This document shows positions 26,409-36,127 of a stretch of DNA of 64,000 nucleotides, piece after piece (within the stretch, counting starts at the first letter, position 1; each line of letters begins with the position of its first letter). This DNA is from Saprospiraceae bacterium (GTDB lineage: Bacteria > Bacteroidota > Bacteroidia > Chitinophagales > Saprospiraceae). Where the stretch lies: the NCBI GenBank assembly GCA_020629515.1, contig JAHDDE010000011.1, positions 1 to 64,000 on the forward strand, written 5' to 3'. Made by a program: the position numbers and the translations under genes. A model generated the notes under the pieces. The model did no database searches. It saw nothing but the letters and a program-made list of their open reading frames with translations, and had not been told where the DNA came from.

Positions 26409-27635
26409 TTATCTCAAAACATTGACTACACCTGTAGCTAAATTTTCGTTTCCTTCACACATATATTTGACCCTATAGACATATGACCCATTCTCCACTG
26501 GTTCGTTGATATTATTATGATTCCCATTCCAAAATGTATTTGGTTGTAGAGATCCAAATACTCTACCACCCCATTTATCAAATACTTCAAAAGAAATCAG
26601 TTCATCGATCAGATAATTATTGCTAATTCCAAAAAGGTCATTGACACCGTCATTATTAGGTGTAAAAGTATTGGGTAATAAAAGATCAGAGCATGATACC
26701 CTTTCTCTATCAACAACATTTATGGTTATTTCATCAGTATTGGTACAACCTTGATTATTAATGGTTAGAACATAGGTTGTTGACGAAGCAGTAGGGGACG
26801 CTATCGGTGATAATACAGTAGGATCTTGTAATCCATCAGTAGGACTCCAATCAAAATTGCTCGAACAAGTCTGTCCTGTCTCAATTTGAAGTGACTCTCC
26901 TTCGAAAATAGTGATATCCTCTGTTAAAATCTGATCCGGTTTATGATCCTCGCCACGGATTTCTCTTTGGGTTAATGCTTTATCATAAACTCGTACTTCA
27001 TCAATTTTACCTTTAAATCCTACGTCTGAAAATGGAGGTTGAGTACTACATGGAGAATTTGCAATTGCCAATCTCGTAGGTATGTTTAAAGCAATATTGT
27101 TTGATGCATTTTCTGAACTTTCTAATTCTCCATTAATATATAACTCACCGGTAGCAAAGGATTTTGTAAAAACTATATAATTCCAACATTCAGGATTTTC
27201 AATAGAGGCATCAAGTGAGATGCGATTGGATGGACCATCAGAAAAATCAACTCTCAATAAATCAAATTGAGGGATATATCGCATCAAAAAAGAAGAATCT
27301 GTGCTACACTCTCTTGCCATGGAGAAAAGATCAACAGAACTGGTCTGGCTATCCGGATCAAACTGAACATAAAAGCTCAAGGTAAAGTCTCCACTAATAG
27401 TAGAATTTAACCCAGCACCAAATTCTACTGCCTGATTGCCGTCCAAAGCTAATCCTTCTGAAAGCACTCCACAAGTACATGGATTGCCAAATATGAATCC
27501 GTCATTATTACCTACATTATCTTCTACAGAACAATTATCAAAAGTAAATTCAGAAATCAACCCTAATTGTGCAACTGCCAAATGAACCTGACTAAAAGAA
27601 AAGAGAAAAAAGATTATTCTTAATAAACTATTCAA
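26409..27635 (-). CDS. LamG-domain T9SS protein with type B sorting domain
   Basis: A 408-residue secreted protein. A TTG start opens a signal peptide (about 1-22). Residues about 25-225 form a LamG/concanavalin-like domain (ALDGNQAVEFGAG ... GELYINGELESS ... GKIDEVRVYDKALTQREI), usually a carbohydrate- or protein-binding module. Residues about 235-310 form a PKD/Ig-like segment ending TNTDEITINVVD. The last 90 residues (LLLPNTFTPNNDGVNDLFGI ... FDKWGGRVFG ... NGSYVYRVKYMCEGNE) are a clear gliding-motility-associated C-terminal domain (type B T9SS signal). It starts 20 bases after the antiporter gene on the same strand, so co-transcription is likely. Confidence 0.92.
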   Translation of the reverse strand: MNSLLRIIFFLFSFSQVHLAVAQLGLISEFTFDNCSVEDNVGNNDGFIFGNPCTCGVLSEGLALDGNQAVEFGAGLNSTISGDFTLSFYVQFDPDSQTSSVDLFSMARECSTDSSFLMRYIPQFDLLRVDFSDGPSNRISLDASIENPECWNYIVFTKSFATGELYINGELESSENASNNIALNIPTRLAIANSPCSTQPPFSDVGFKGKIDEVRVYDKALTQREIRGEDHKPDQILTEDITIFEGESLQIETGQTCSSNFDWSPTDGLQDPTVLSPIASPTASSTTYVLTINNQGCTNTDEITINVVDRERVSCSDLLLPNTFTPNNDGVNDLFGISNNYLIDELISFEVFDKWGGRVFGSLQPNTFWNGNHNNINEPVENGSYVYRVKYMCEGNENLATGVVNVLR

Positions 27636-27655
27636 AACTTAAAATTTTACAGAAT

Positions 27656-28582
27656 CTAAACGAATCCCATTCGAAATAATTCTGCTAAAAAAAAGATATA
27701 GAATCCTAACAACATAAGTCCTTCCCAAATTGAGATTTTCTGTGAATAACAAATTAATCCAAAAAGTGCGGAAATAACTATCATAAATGGCAAACTAAAA
27801 GATAATACCGAAGAAGGAATAATTATTTCTCCAAAAAAAGAAGGGATAGCCATAACAGCATAAGTATTGAATATATTTGAACCGATTACATTCCCAATAG
27901 CCATTCCAGGCATGCCTTTTTTACATGCCGCAATACTAACTACAATTTCAGGTAGAGATGTACCTAATGCTAATGCACTAAGAGAAACCACAGCTGGATT
28001 AATATTCAGAAATTCGGAAATATCAGTTATTGCTACAACTGTATATCTTGCACCAAAGTAAATACCGATTGCACCAAAGATTAAAAATAGATAGGTCGAT
28101 AAAGTATTTCTTTGAAGTACTGTAACTTCTTCTTTTTGTCCACTCTTTATACTGCTAACTAAGAAAACCACTAAACCTCCACTAAAAATCAACGATTCGA
28201 TAAAAGAAAAATTTAAGTCTTTCAAAGCGAACCATAATAAAAATGCAGAACCTAAGAGCAAGCTCATGTCTACTTCCATCAGATTGCGCTTTATGTGCAA
28301 TGTTCCTGCAAAAACAACAGATAAACCCACTACCAATAACACATTAGTAATATTACTACCTATTACATTGCCAACAACTATCTCAGAGCTTCCTTCATAT
28401 ACAGATACTATTGAAGTCGCTAACTCAGGAAGTGAAGTCCCAAAAGCTACCACTGTTACGCCTATAATAAACGGTGAAATCCCTAAGTTTAATCCTATCT
28501 TTTCTGAAGATCCTATGAATTTATCTGAAGAGTAAACCAGTAGTACCAAACTTCCTATGAACAGAGCTACAGCAGTAATCAC
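27656..28582 (-). CDS. Calcium/sodium antiporter (YrbG-type CaCA family)
   Basis: A 308-residue inner membrane antiporter with about ten helices in two inverted repeats. The alpha-repeats are plain: GTSLPELATSIVSVYEGSSE with VGNVIGSNITN in the first half, and GTSLPEIVVSIAACKKG with IGNVIGSNIFN in the second; the Glu in GTSLPE of each repeat coordinates calcium. It uses the sodium or proton gradient to expel calcium. The start is GTG at 28582; an ATG two bases upstream hits a stop at once. Length and arrangement match the E. coli YrbG group (about 325). Confidence 0.93.
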   Translation of the reverse strand: MITAVALFIGSLVLLVYSSDKFIGSSEKIGLNLGISPFIIGVTVVAFGTSLPELATSIVSVYEGSSEIVVGNVIGSNITNVLLVVGLSVVFAGTLHIKRNLMEVDMSLLLGSAFLLWFALKDLNFSFIESLIFSGGLVVFLVSSIKSGQKEEVTVLQRNTLSTYLFLIFGAIGIYFGARYTVVAITDISEFLNINPAVVSLSALALGTSLPEIVVSIAACKKGMPGMAIGNVIGSNIFNTYAVMAIPSFFGEIIIPSSVLSFSLPFMIVISALFGLICYSQKISIWEGLMLLGFYIFFLAELFRMGFV

Positions 28583-28719
28583 ATTGCAATTTTGAACAAA
28601 TGTGGCAAATATGTGGGATAATCGCTTGCGGAATACTTGGAATTAATTAAAATCATTAAGAATACTCACAACCCATAAGAATGAACGAAAATTTTCTTTT
28701 AATTGTGACTAGTAACTGT

Positions 28720-28727
28720 CATCTTTG
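28720..28727 (+). promoter_or_regulatory. -7-like element CATCTTTG upstream of tatC
   Basis: CATCTTTG differs from TAnnTTTG by one base and ends five bases before the tatC ATG, again implying a near-leaderless transcript. TTG at 28703-28705 is only 14 bases upstream, shorter than usual. Confidence 0.3.
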
Positions 28728-28732
28728 CTAAT

Positions 28733-29545
28733 ATGAAGCCATCGAAAATAGAACAAGGTGTAGATCCAACTGAAGAAAAAGAGATGAGTTTTTTGGAACA
28801 TCTCGAAGAGTTGCGATGGCATATATTTAGATCAGTAATTGCTATCATCATAGTTGGAATTATTGCTTTTTGGCAAAAGGATATTGTAATCACCGTTTTA
28901 TTTGCACCAAGATTTACGGACTTCCCTACTTATCAGTTAATATGTGAAAATTTCAACACCTTTTGTGACGTTCCTCAATTTGAAATAATTTTCAAAGATT
29001 TGGGTGAACGATTCTTTTCACACCTCAAAATATCCATGTGGTTAGGTTTCATATTTGGGTTTCCCTACATCTTTTGGGAGTTCTGGCGCTTTGTAAAACC
29101 TGGATTATATGAACATGAGAAAAAAGCAGCGAGAGGAATTGTAGCTATATGTACATTATTATTTTTTATGGGTGTATTATTTGGATACTTTATTATTGCC
29201 CCATTTGCAATTTCATTTTTGGCAGGATATGATTTTGGCACACAAGAAGCGATTATAACCACAACCCTATCCAGTTATGTCTCTTATATGACTATGATTA
29301 CACTTCCTACTGGGATCATTTTTCAACTGCCCGTCGTGGCATACTTTTTAGGCAAAGCTGGCTTAGTAAGTTCCGCTACCATGAAGCGATTTAGACGACA
29401 TTCTATTGTGGCGACTTTTATATTATCTGCTATAATTACTCCACCAGATGTAATCACTCAATTTTTAATTGCCATCCCTCTTATGGGGCTTTATCAAGTC
29501 GGTATTATAGTGGTGCAAAGAATCGAGAAAAAAAGAGAAGATTAA
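28733..29545 (+). CDS. tatC: Sec-independent protein translocase TatC
   Basis: A 270-residue TatC, the twin-arginine signal receptor of the inner membrane. The N-terminal MSFLEHLEELRWHIFRS is the conserved cytoplasmic signal-binding segment (Glu-Leu-Arg), followed by six helices; FGFPYIFWEFWRFVKPGLYEHEKK is the conserved first loop with the family's Phe/Glu pair, and HSIVATFILSAIITPPDVITQ marks helix five to six. TatA/TatB-type genes are not adjacent. A single SPOR-protein gene follows on the same strand with an 88-base gap. Confidence 0.96.
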   Translation: MKPSKIEQGVDPTEEKEMSFLEHLEELRWHIFRSVIAIIIVGIIAFWQKDIVITVLFAPRFTDFPTYQLICENFNTFCDVPQFEIIFKDLGERFFSHLKISMWLGFIFGFPYIFWEFWRFVKPGLYEHEKKAARGIVAICTLLFFMGVLFGYFIIAPFAISFLAGYDFGTQEAIITTTLSSYVSYMTMITLPTGIIFQLPVVAYFLGKAGLVSSATMKRFRRHSIVATFILSAIITPPDVITQFLIAIPLMGLYQVGIIVVQRIEKKRED

Positions 29546-29589
29546 AACAAATAATGGTAAACACTAAATATTATAACTTAATATAATAT

Positions 29590-29597
29590 TATCTTCG
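29590..29597 (+). promoter_or_regulatory. -7-like element TATCTTCG upstream of the small SPOR gene
   Basis: TATCTTCG fits the TAnnTTCG form seen ahead of several other genes in the window. It lies 36 bases before the ATG at 29634. No clear -33 TTG is present. Confidence 0.35.
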
Positions 29598-29633
29598 TCG
29601 TAGTTAATTACTGCGATCTTAAAATCAAGCTTG

Positions 29634-29954
29634 ATGAAAAATATAATCATAATCATTTTAGTCTTTATCACAACCTCTTTAGGAGCACAAAGTGCTTTCC
29701 CTACTATAGAAGAATCAGCTGAGCATCAAAATGCGAAGCCCTATTTTATCCAGATTAAAGAAAGTAAAAGTGATAGAGAATTTTTCCCTAAGCTGTATCC
29801 TATAGGTTTCGTCATAAAGGAGAGAGATAGAGTAAAGCGTAAAACGAAGTATCTTTTGGGAGATTTCGTATCTCAAGAAGAAGCAGAAAAAGCTCTAATT
29901 ACGGTCAAAGAATCAGGATATAAAGAAGCATTTGTGATTAAAATAGCCAAATAG
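29634..29954 (+). CDS. Small exported SPOR-domain protein
   Basis: A 106-residue protein. TTG at 29631 precedes ATG at 29634; ATG is preferred. A signal peptide covers about 1-18 (MKNIIIIILVFITTSLGAQS). Nearly all of the mature part (about 35-105) matches a SPOR fold: the first strand PYFIQIKESKSD, the central strand KTKYLLGDFVSQEEAEKALI and the last strand YKEAFVIKIAK. It has no other domain, so it may be a stand-alone binder of septal peptidoglycan. It lies 19 bases from the convergent 1628-residue protein gene. Confidence 0.82.
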   Translation: MKNIIIIILVFITTSLGAQSAFPTIEESAEHQNAKPYFIQIKESKSDREFFPKLYPIGFVIKERDRVKRKTKYLLGDFVSQEEAEKALITVKESGYKEAFVIKIAK

Positions 29955-29973
29955 AAAAAACCCATTTATATCG

Positions 29974-32900
29974 CTACATCTTGACTATTTTTTCTATTCT
30001 CGATTCTTTCCCCATTTCAAATTGAATGAATAAGATCCCCTTATAGTTGGCTATACTTCTAAAATCTAAATTAATACGGTTTTCTCCAAGCGATAAGTGA
30101 TGTTGACTTTTGACAAGCATTATGCCTGTCGCATCGTATACTTTATACTTCATAGATCCTTTTCTTTTGGAATTAATTGTCACTGTAGATGATTCTTTAA
30201 CAGGATTTGGCGATATCTTAACCAGATCAAATTCTGAAGTATTTTCTGATCTAAATAGCCTATCAGAAAATTGAAGTTGAATCTGACTTTCATTGAGTTC
30301 ACTATCAATTATAAAAGATTGTTGAGTATTCTCATCTATTGAAAACAACTCATTAATATCCAAATGATCATTCGACTTTATATTGATATAAAAAAGAGGA
30401 AGATCTTGTTTGATTTCTAATAAGTTAGGAGTCGTCCAACTTAAAGAAAATGTGCCTTCTTCATGATTATAAATCCAGTTATCTGAAGTTATATCCAACT
30501 GCTCTCCTTCTATGTTATATATTTCACCCATTCTATTGTCAATACTCATAAAGAGCTGGATACCATATAAATACTTATCACTGCCAAATACAGGTATTCG
30601 AATATTGTCTGAATGTGAAACATAAGTTAAAGAAGGCAGGTAAATAGATGATCTTTTACTATGTCTACCCTGAGATTTGAATCTCGATGATACTTCATTG
30701 GAGCCATTAACGTCTCCTACCTTCATACCCATTATATCAAGGTCTAAACGATAGTTTGAAATGTCATTTAGTAATACCTCATCCTTAAAAGGGAAAGGTA
30801 CATATGGGTTCACAAACTTGACATTTGTGGAGACGAATCTCCAGCTTTTTTGATCAGCTCCAAAACTATCATCAATTCCGAGTATTATTTTTCTCAACTG
30901 TACCAAATCTGCCCCAGTAATTCTTTCGTTATTATCAATATCCGCGGCTATAATCTTGTATGGCGTATCTAACAATCCTAAACCTAATATATGTCGTTGA
31001 ATCAACAAAAGATCCAATGTTGTGACTCCATCATCTGCACGTCCTTCTCTTTCAAATGCTAACTTGTAAGCTCTCCGACCATCTAAATTTTCAAATTTAT
31101 ATACTCCATCTATATCTGTCATTAACGAACTACCATTGCCTAAATCATCACTCAGTGATACTTGGACCTCGTCTATCATAGCTTGTTGTTCAGTATATAC
31201 CGCTCCTGAAGCTTGAAGGGTATCACTTCTGACAATGTCTTGGCAGATGTCATTGATATTGTCTTGCATTACAAGTTGGATTGAACAAAAGGCGATATTG
31301 CTATTGTGATCAATGGCATACACAGGTATATCTCGAATTTGTTCGATGCCATCCTCTATATCTTGACAATCATAGACGACTGAACTTATCATGGTATCTG
31401 GAGAAAAAGAAAACAATATTTCGTCAGAAGAAGTACAGTTATCAGTGGCGATTAAATTCAATTCATCGGTGAATAGTACAATTTGACCATTTTGATCTAA
31501 TTGTCTCGTTATCAACTCAGCTGGACAGGTTATCAAAGGTTGAACACAATCAATCACCTTGAGTCTAACTACTTGTCTATTATAATTATCACATCCATCT
31601 GCAACTGTATATCTCACAATATAACTTCCCGCCTCGAGTTCTACCGAAAGCAATGATGATGTAGAAGTCTTTATGGTACTTTGATTTTCATCATCTGTTA
31701 ATACTTCATAAAACCAATCTAATTCTGACTGATTAGAACAATCATCTAAAGCAGTTGCTTGCATAGTAACTAAGCCCAAACACCCTTCATCTCTTAAACA
31801 AATTGTTGTGTCCGAAGGAAGGTCTATAAAATTCGGTGCTACATTGTTTTGAACTTTTATGGCTTGAGCTTGCCTCCAATACCCTTCTGATGGATTTGAA
31901 GTACTATACTCACACCAATCGATGACAATCCAGTCACGAATAATTTTAAAACAAGCTCCTTGTACATTATTAAAATATGTATCCTCATAAGTAGCTACTA
32001 CGTCCGAGCATCCCATACCTTCTAAGTTTGGCCTCCCCGTAAATGATGGATCAACTTCTTCTATACACCCTATGGTTAATGTATCGCTGGGAAACCGATC
32101 TGACGTCATAACAAAAGTATTCTGATCTTCTACGGTTATGACTTGTTCACAGACTACTTCTTGATTATCCAAATCTTTTGCCTTCCAATACCGTTTCACA
32201 ACTCCTTTTCCACATTCATTAAGATCTAACTCATCATCGTAGTATAGACTATCTATTGTACAGTTATCAATAGCTGATGCTTCGCCTGTTATTGACAAAT
32301 CTCTATAATCAGTAGAACAATCAATAGTAATATCATCGGGACATACTATCACAGGAAGGAACTTATCAAAAACATCTACGTATACAATGCAAGTATTGAA
32401 GTTGCCCGCTAAATCCGTTACTCTAAATTCTAACTCCACTGTCTGACCCACTTCGTCACAACAAAATAGTACGACCTCACTGAATTCTTCATTGGAACCA
32501 CATAAACCATTCATTTTACGAACTTCATACTTTTCAATGCCACAATTATCTACACTAAGATCATCAAATGTTATAGCCCGAAGTTGAGCTTGTCCATTAC
32601 CCGCTATACTTATAGCAGTATGCTGATCACAAACTGCCACTGGTGGTTGATTATCTATAATTGATAAGACAAAGGAGTCTCTTGTAACGTTGGAGCATTC
32701 GTCTGTGTAGATATATTCCACCGTATATGAAGAGGTGGTACCCTCCATAGATAAGAATGGAATAATAAAACTGGTACCATTATCTATATGGACTGAATGA
32801 CCTGCTGTATCAATGTATTGATACCCTACTTGTATGTCAATTAAGTCACTACCACAATCTAAAATATCAGGTTGTGGTAATTCAATATTTTCAGCTCCGC

Positions 32901-34860
32901 ATAGAAAAGGGTGCGAACTCACTTCGATGTCAGCAAGCTCAACATTAATCTCTGGCCCCTCCTTATCTTCGATTTTAATTGTTTGATTTCTGGTGATTAT
33001 TTGATCTGAACACCAATCAATTATTGACCACTCTCTAATGATCTTTTTGGATCTACCACATAATGGAAAGACATTATCGCTATAAGTTTTCTTGAGGTTG
33101 CCACACCCATCTGCAGAATATAATCCATTAAATATCGTAGGTACACCAGACTCTGATGGCAGAGGGTGACCATTAGCATCCAACGTCATGAAATCTTCGA
33201 TACAATTAGCCTCAAAAATTTCAAATTCGTCTACCTGGTTTATGGGTGTTTTAAGTACATAAATAAGCTGTGAACAAGTATCTATGTTACCGGCATTATC
33301 AGAAAATGTCCAATCTCGTTGTATGATTTCTTTGTATGATCCACTGCATTCTTCTATCACTTTATCTTTATAGGTGGCATCTTTTATACCACAGTCATCT
33401 GAATTCTCAATCAAATATTTACCTTCCTCGATTAAAACGAATTGTGACTGGGTACCTAAATATGGAAAGTTTAGCCCATCACCATTATCAGAAGGAACAA
33501 GCCCGATATTACAATCTATCGTATCATTGGCACATCGCACATCGAAAATGTGTTTGTCTTCGATGTTAACAATTGTCCAACAGGTCAAATTATTAGTGGG
33601 ATCAGTGATTGATACGTTGTATGAACCCGGTTCTGATAGAATGATACCATGATCTTCCGCAATCAAATTGCCATTTTCATCTTCGGCCCTAACAATAAAA
33701 TTCAAAAAGCAGACATTATCCGTTTCTAACAGGATATCAGAACTAATCATAATAGAACAATCATTTCCTAATGAAATATTTAGGACATCATTGCACGCAA
33801 AAGAAGAAGGCTCTATATCAACATTGGCAGAACGAGTGTAGGAAACTGATATTTCTTGTGAGCAAACAATAAAGCCATCAACTGCAATATTCTCAATGGT
33901 AAAACTTTCGTTTTCAAAAGAATCCCCATTTTTCAAATTAATATCTACGAGAGAATAATCATCTATACCTGAATTAAAGCCTAATGAATCCAGAATATCA
34001 TTTTTAGTGAGAAAACACTGATTTTCTACTAAAGAGAAATTAAGCAAAGATGATGGACAAGCAGGTGGAATCACATTTACTTGAAGTCCTTGAGCTATAT
34101 AAGCTTCATCGAGTCGCAGATCTCCTACCTCACTTAGACCATACCCAAAAGGACCAATATGATCAATAGCATAACTATTGAAATCACATGAGTAATTAAA
34201 GTATTGATACTGGTCTAAAATTGATTGAAGAGTTATTTTTTGAGTAGTAAATCCTGTGTGATGATTAATTAAATGATTGTCGGGCAAGACATTGTCTAAT
34301 CCAAAAAAGACTTTCACATCATTCACATAGGTATATCCGTCACCACAAACGATACGATCAATATAGGTTGTATCGCCAATGATGAATTCTGTTATACGAG
34401 AAGTCCCTGAAATGAAATGAATATTGGCACGTATGGCATCGACATCCACCACATTGAGCTGATCTAATACAAAATCCTTATTTGCTATACAATCAAAAGG
34501 AGATAGGTCATATGAGATGACCTCTGGGACAAAATCGTGATTACTTCGTACTATGACCAAAAAATTGTCTATAATCGAATTATTCATTTCATCTATCAAA
34601 TCCACACTTCTTTGCTCACCAATCCCCACTGCAGAAACTGTGATCGATGCTCGTGATCCACAAGCTGACAACCCTATTTCTTCAAGTATATCTACTTCGG
34701 CAATCTCACAATCACCCAAATCCAAAATAAAATTGATACTATCTCTTTGTTCATAAGCATCAAAACAACTCTGGGCTGATAGATTTGATCCTATCAGCCA
34801 AAAGCTTGATATCAGCAGCAGTACCCAAAATGGGTTGGTTTTAACAAGAGTATCAGTCAT
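29974..34860 (-). CDS. Giant T9SS protein: Cys-rich modules, dockerin-like and cohesin-like segments, type A sorting domain
   Basis: A 1628-residue secreted protein. Signal peptide to about 30. Through about 400-1270 it has repeated modules of roughly 80-110 residues with paired Cys and a recurring ending such as RDWTFSDNAGNIDTC, REWSIIDWCSDQ, RYWKAKDLDNQEVVCEQ and RDWIVIDWCEYS, similar to HYR-like repeats. Around 1320-1375 a dockerin-like segment appears (TTLDLLLIQRHILGLG, IIAADIDNNERITGADLVQL, RKIILGI), with two Asp-rich loops. Around 1440-1540 a cohesin-like sandwich follows. The last 80 residues (VKISPNPVKESSTV ... GENRINLDFRSIANYKG) are a type A T9SS domain. Likely a surface or released structural/adhesive protein. 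Divergent from the DUF3667 gene across 132 bases with no clear promoter. Confidence 0.88.
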   Translation of the reverse strand: MTDTLVKTNPFWVLLLISSFWLIGSNLSAQSCFDAYEQRDSINFILDLGDCEIAEVDILEEIGLSACGSRASITVSAVGIGEQRSVDLIDEMNNSIIDNFLVIVRSNHDFVPEVISYDLSPFDCIANKDFVLDQLNVVDVDAIRANIHFISGTSRITEFIIGDTTYIDRIVCGDGYTYVNDVKVFFGLDNVLPDNHLINHHTGFTTQKITLQSILDQYQYFNYSCDFNSYAIDHIGPFGYGLSEVGDLRLDEAYIAQGLQVNVIPPACPSSLLNFSLVENQCFLTKNDILDSLGFNSGIDDYSLVDINLKNGDSFENESFTIENIAVDGFIVCSQEISVSYTRSANVDIEPSSFACNDVLNISLGNDCSIMISSDILLETDNVCFLNFIVRAEDENGNLIAEDHGIILSEPGSYNVSITDPTNNLTCWTIVNIEDKHIFDVRCANDTIDCNIGLVPSDNGDGLNFPYLGTQSQFVLIEEGKYLIENSDDCGIKDATYKDKVIEECSGSYKEIIQRDWTFSDNAGNIDTCSQLIYVLKTPINQVDEFEIFEANCIEDFMTLDANGHPLPSESGVPTIFNGLYSADGCGNLKKTYSDNVFPLCGRSKKIIREWSIIDWCSDQIITRNQTIKIEDKEGPEINVELADIEVSSHPFLCGAENIELPQPDILDCGSDLIDIQVGYQYIDTAGHSVHIDNGTSFIIPFLSMEGTTSSYTVEYIYTDECSNVTRDSFVLSIIDNQPPVAVCDQHTAISIAGNGQAQLRAITFDDLSVDNCGIEKYEVRKMNGLCGSNEEFSEVVLFCCDEVGQTVELEFRVTDLAGNFNTCIVYVDVFDKFLPVIVCPDDITIDCSTDYRDLSITGEASAIDNCTIDSLYYDDELDLNECGKGVVKRYWKAKDLDNQEVVCEQVITVEDQNTFVMTSDRFPSDTLTIGCIEEVDPSFTGRPNLEGMGCSDVVATYEDTYFNNVQGACFKIIRDWIVIDWCEYSTSNPSEGYWRQAQAIKVQNNVAPNFIDLPSDTTICLRDEGCLGLVTMQATALDDCSNQSELDWFYEVLTDDENQSTIKTSTSSLLSVELEAGSYIVRYTVADGCDNYNRQVVRLKVIDCVQPLITCPAELITRQLDQNGQIVLFTDELNLIATDNCTSSDEILFSFSPDTMISSVVYDCQDIEDGIEQIRDIPVYAIDHNSNIAFCSIQLVMQDNINDICQDIVRSDTLQASGAVYTEQQAMIDEVQVSLSDDLGNGSSLMTDIDGVYKFENLDGRRAYKLAFEREGRADDGVTTLDLLLIQRHILGLGLLDTPYKIIAADIDNNERITGADLVQLRKIILGIDDSFGADQKSWRFVSTNVKFVNPYVPFPFKDEVLLNDISNYRLDLDIMGMKVGDVNGSNEVSSRFKSQGRHSKRSSIYLPSLTYVSHSDNIRIPVFGSDKYLYGIQLFMSIDNRMGEIYNIEGEQLDITSDNWIYNHEEGTFSLSWTTPNLLEIKQDLPLFYINIKSNDHLDINELFSIDENTQQSFIIDSELNESQIQLQFSDRLFRSENTSEFDLVKISPNPVKESSTVTINSKRKGSMKYKVYDATGIMLVKSQHHLSLGENRINLDFRSIANYKGILFIQFEMGKESRIEKIVKM

Positions 34861-34992
34861 ATAATTCTCAAATGAACATATTTCGATTTATGATCATATG
34901 AAGAACAATACAAGTACCATACCAATAGGTAGAATACAAATAACTATTTTTACTAATCTGAGAGAATCAAAAAATGTAGACGACGCTGCAAT

Positions 34993-36072
34993 ATGATCCA
35001 AAAATTGCTTAGAAATATCAATAAAAAAGAAACTGTACAAAATGAGATGAACGCATCCTGTTTAAATTGCGATGCTACTTTGGCAGCCAATAATTTATAC
35101 TGTTATTCCTGTGGACAAAAAAATAAGAAAAGCACAATTACTGTCTGGACGATATTCTCTGAATTAATTTCTAACATCTTCAACTTTGACAATAGTCTTT
35201 GGCAGTCACTTATCGGAGTATTTCGTCCAGCACATCTTACTAAGGAATATGTAAAAGGAAAACGGAAGTCATATCTCAATCCTCTTCGCTTATTTTTTGT
35301 GACCCTGGTGGTACATTTTGGCGTATTATCGTCTATCATGAATATAGATTTTGCCCAAAATATCACAGATAACAATCTTGCTCATACCACTAAAAGAGAA
35401 TTACAAGAGAATTTCGCTATCCTAACAGACTCTTTACAACTTCAAAACAATCCTCAAGTTGATTCTCTTGAAAAACTACTATTTAGTTCGAATAGACGTA
35501 TATCAGATACTGTTAGAATTGATCTGAATATAGGTGTTTTTGACTTTAAAAATTATCCTCTGGCACGCAAAGACATCGTACAGTTATCCAGTGATTCGTT
35601 GCTCAATTTGTACAATATAACTGATTACAAAAAGCGCATATTAATTGGTCAATGTGTAAGAAGCTTAAAAGATTTTAAGAATGCTATCAGGTTTGCTGTA
35701 GGTAATATGATATGGGGAATTATAACCACAATCATCATCCTTGCACTGTTCATGAAGATATTATATATCAGAAGCGGGCGATTTTATGTTGAACATATTC
35801 TCGTGTTATTCAACTTTCATAGTTTCGCCTTTATATTGATGACTATCCCTTTTCTACTCATGAAACTTAATTCTGACCCTAACCAATTAGGGGCCTATTC
35901 GTCATTTATGGCTACGGTCGTAGGAATTTATGGTGTTTTAACCTTAAAATATTATTATGGCCAAGGGTGGATCAAAAGTTTCATCAAAGCCACGATGATT
36001 AGTTTTCTTTACCTAATTATCATAGTCTTCAGTATAATGTTCGTGATTTTGTTAAGTGCGTTAATTTTCTAA
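34993..36072 (+). CDS. DUF3667 membrane protein with N-terminal zinc ribbon
   Basis: A 359-residue membrane protein. Residues 23-40 hold a zinc ribbon (Cys23, Cys26, Cys37, Cys40: CLNCDATL ... CYSCGQKN). The following segment, with FNFDNSLWQSLIGVFRPAH and YVKGKRKSYLNPLRLFFVTLV, is the DUF3667 signature typical of Bacteroidota. About four or five membrane helices lie at 100-118, 240-262, 275-300, 310-325 and 333-357. The long middle part (about 120-235) is soluble. Function is not known. It starts divergently from the giant T9SS gene and ends 55 bases before gatB. Confidence 0.88.
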   Translation: MIQKLLRNINKKETVQNEMNASCLNCDATLAANNLYCYSCGQKNKKSTITVWTIFSELISNIFNFDNSLWQSLIGVFRPAHLTKEYVKGKRKSYLNPLRLFFVTLVVHFGVLSSIMNIDFAQNITDNNLAHTTKRELQENFAILTDSLQLQNNPQVDSLEKLLFSSNRRISDTVRIDLNIGVFDFKNYPLARKDIVQLSSDSLLNLYNITDYKKRILIGQCVRSLKDFKNAIRFAVGNMIWGIITTIIILALFMKILYIRSGRFYVEHILVLFNFHSFAFILMTIPFLLMKLNSDPNQLGAYSSFMATVVGIYGVLTLKYYYGQGWIKSFIKATMISFLYLIIIVFSIMFVILLSALIF

Positions 36073-36091
36073 ATATTAGAATATATCTGAA

Positions 36092-36099
36092 TACTTTTG
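36092..36099 (+). promoter_or_regulatory. -7 promoter element TACTTTTG of gatB
   Basis: TACTTTTG matches TAnnTTTG exactly and lies 28 bases before the gatB ATG, in the gap after the DUF3667 gene. The -33 region lacks a TTG. Confidence 0.45.
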
Positions 36100-36127
36100 T
36101 TCTCTTAAATAATAATGCGGTAGGACT

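Noticed and set aside
33336-33652. Plus-strand frames inside the 1628-residue gene.
   Set aside because: They lie wholly within a clear coding gene on the other strand and show no signal peptide, motif or promoter.
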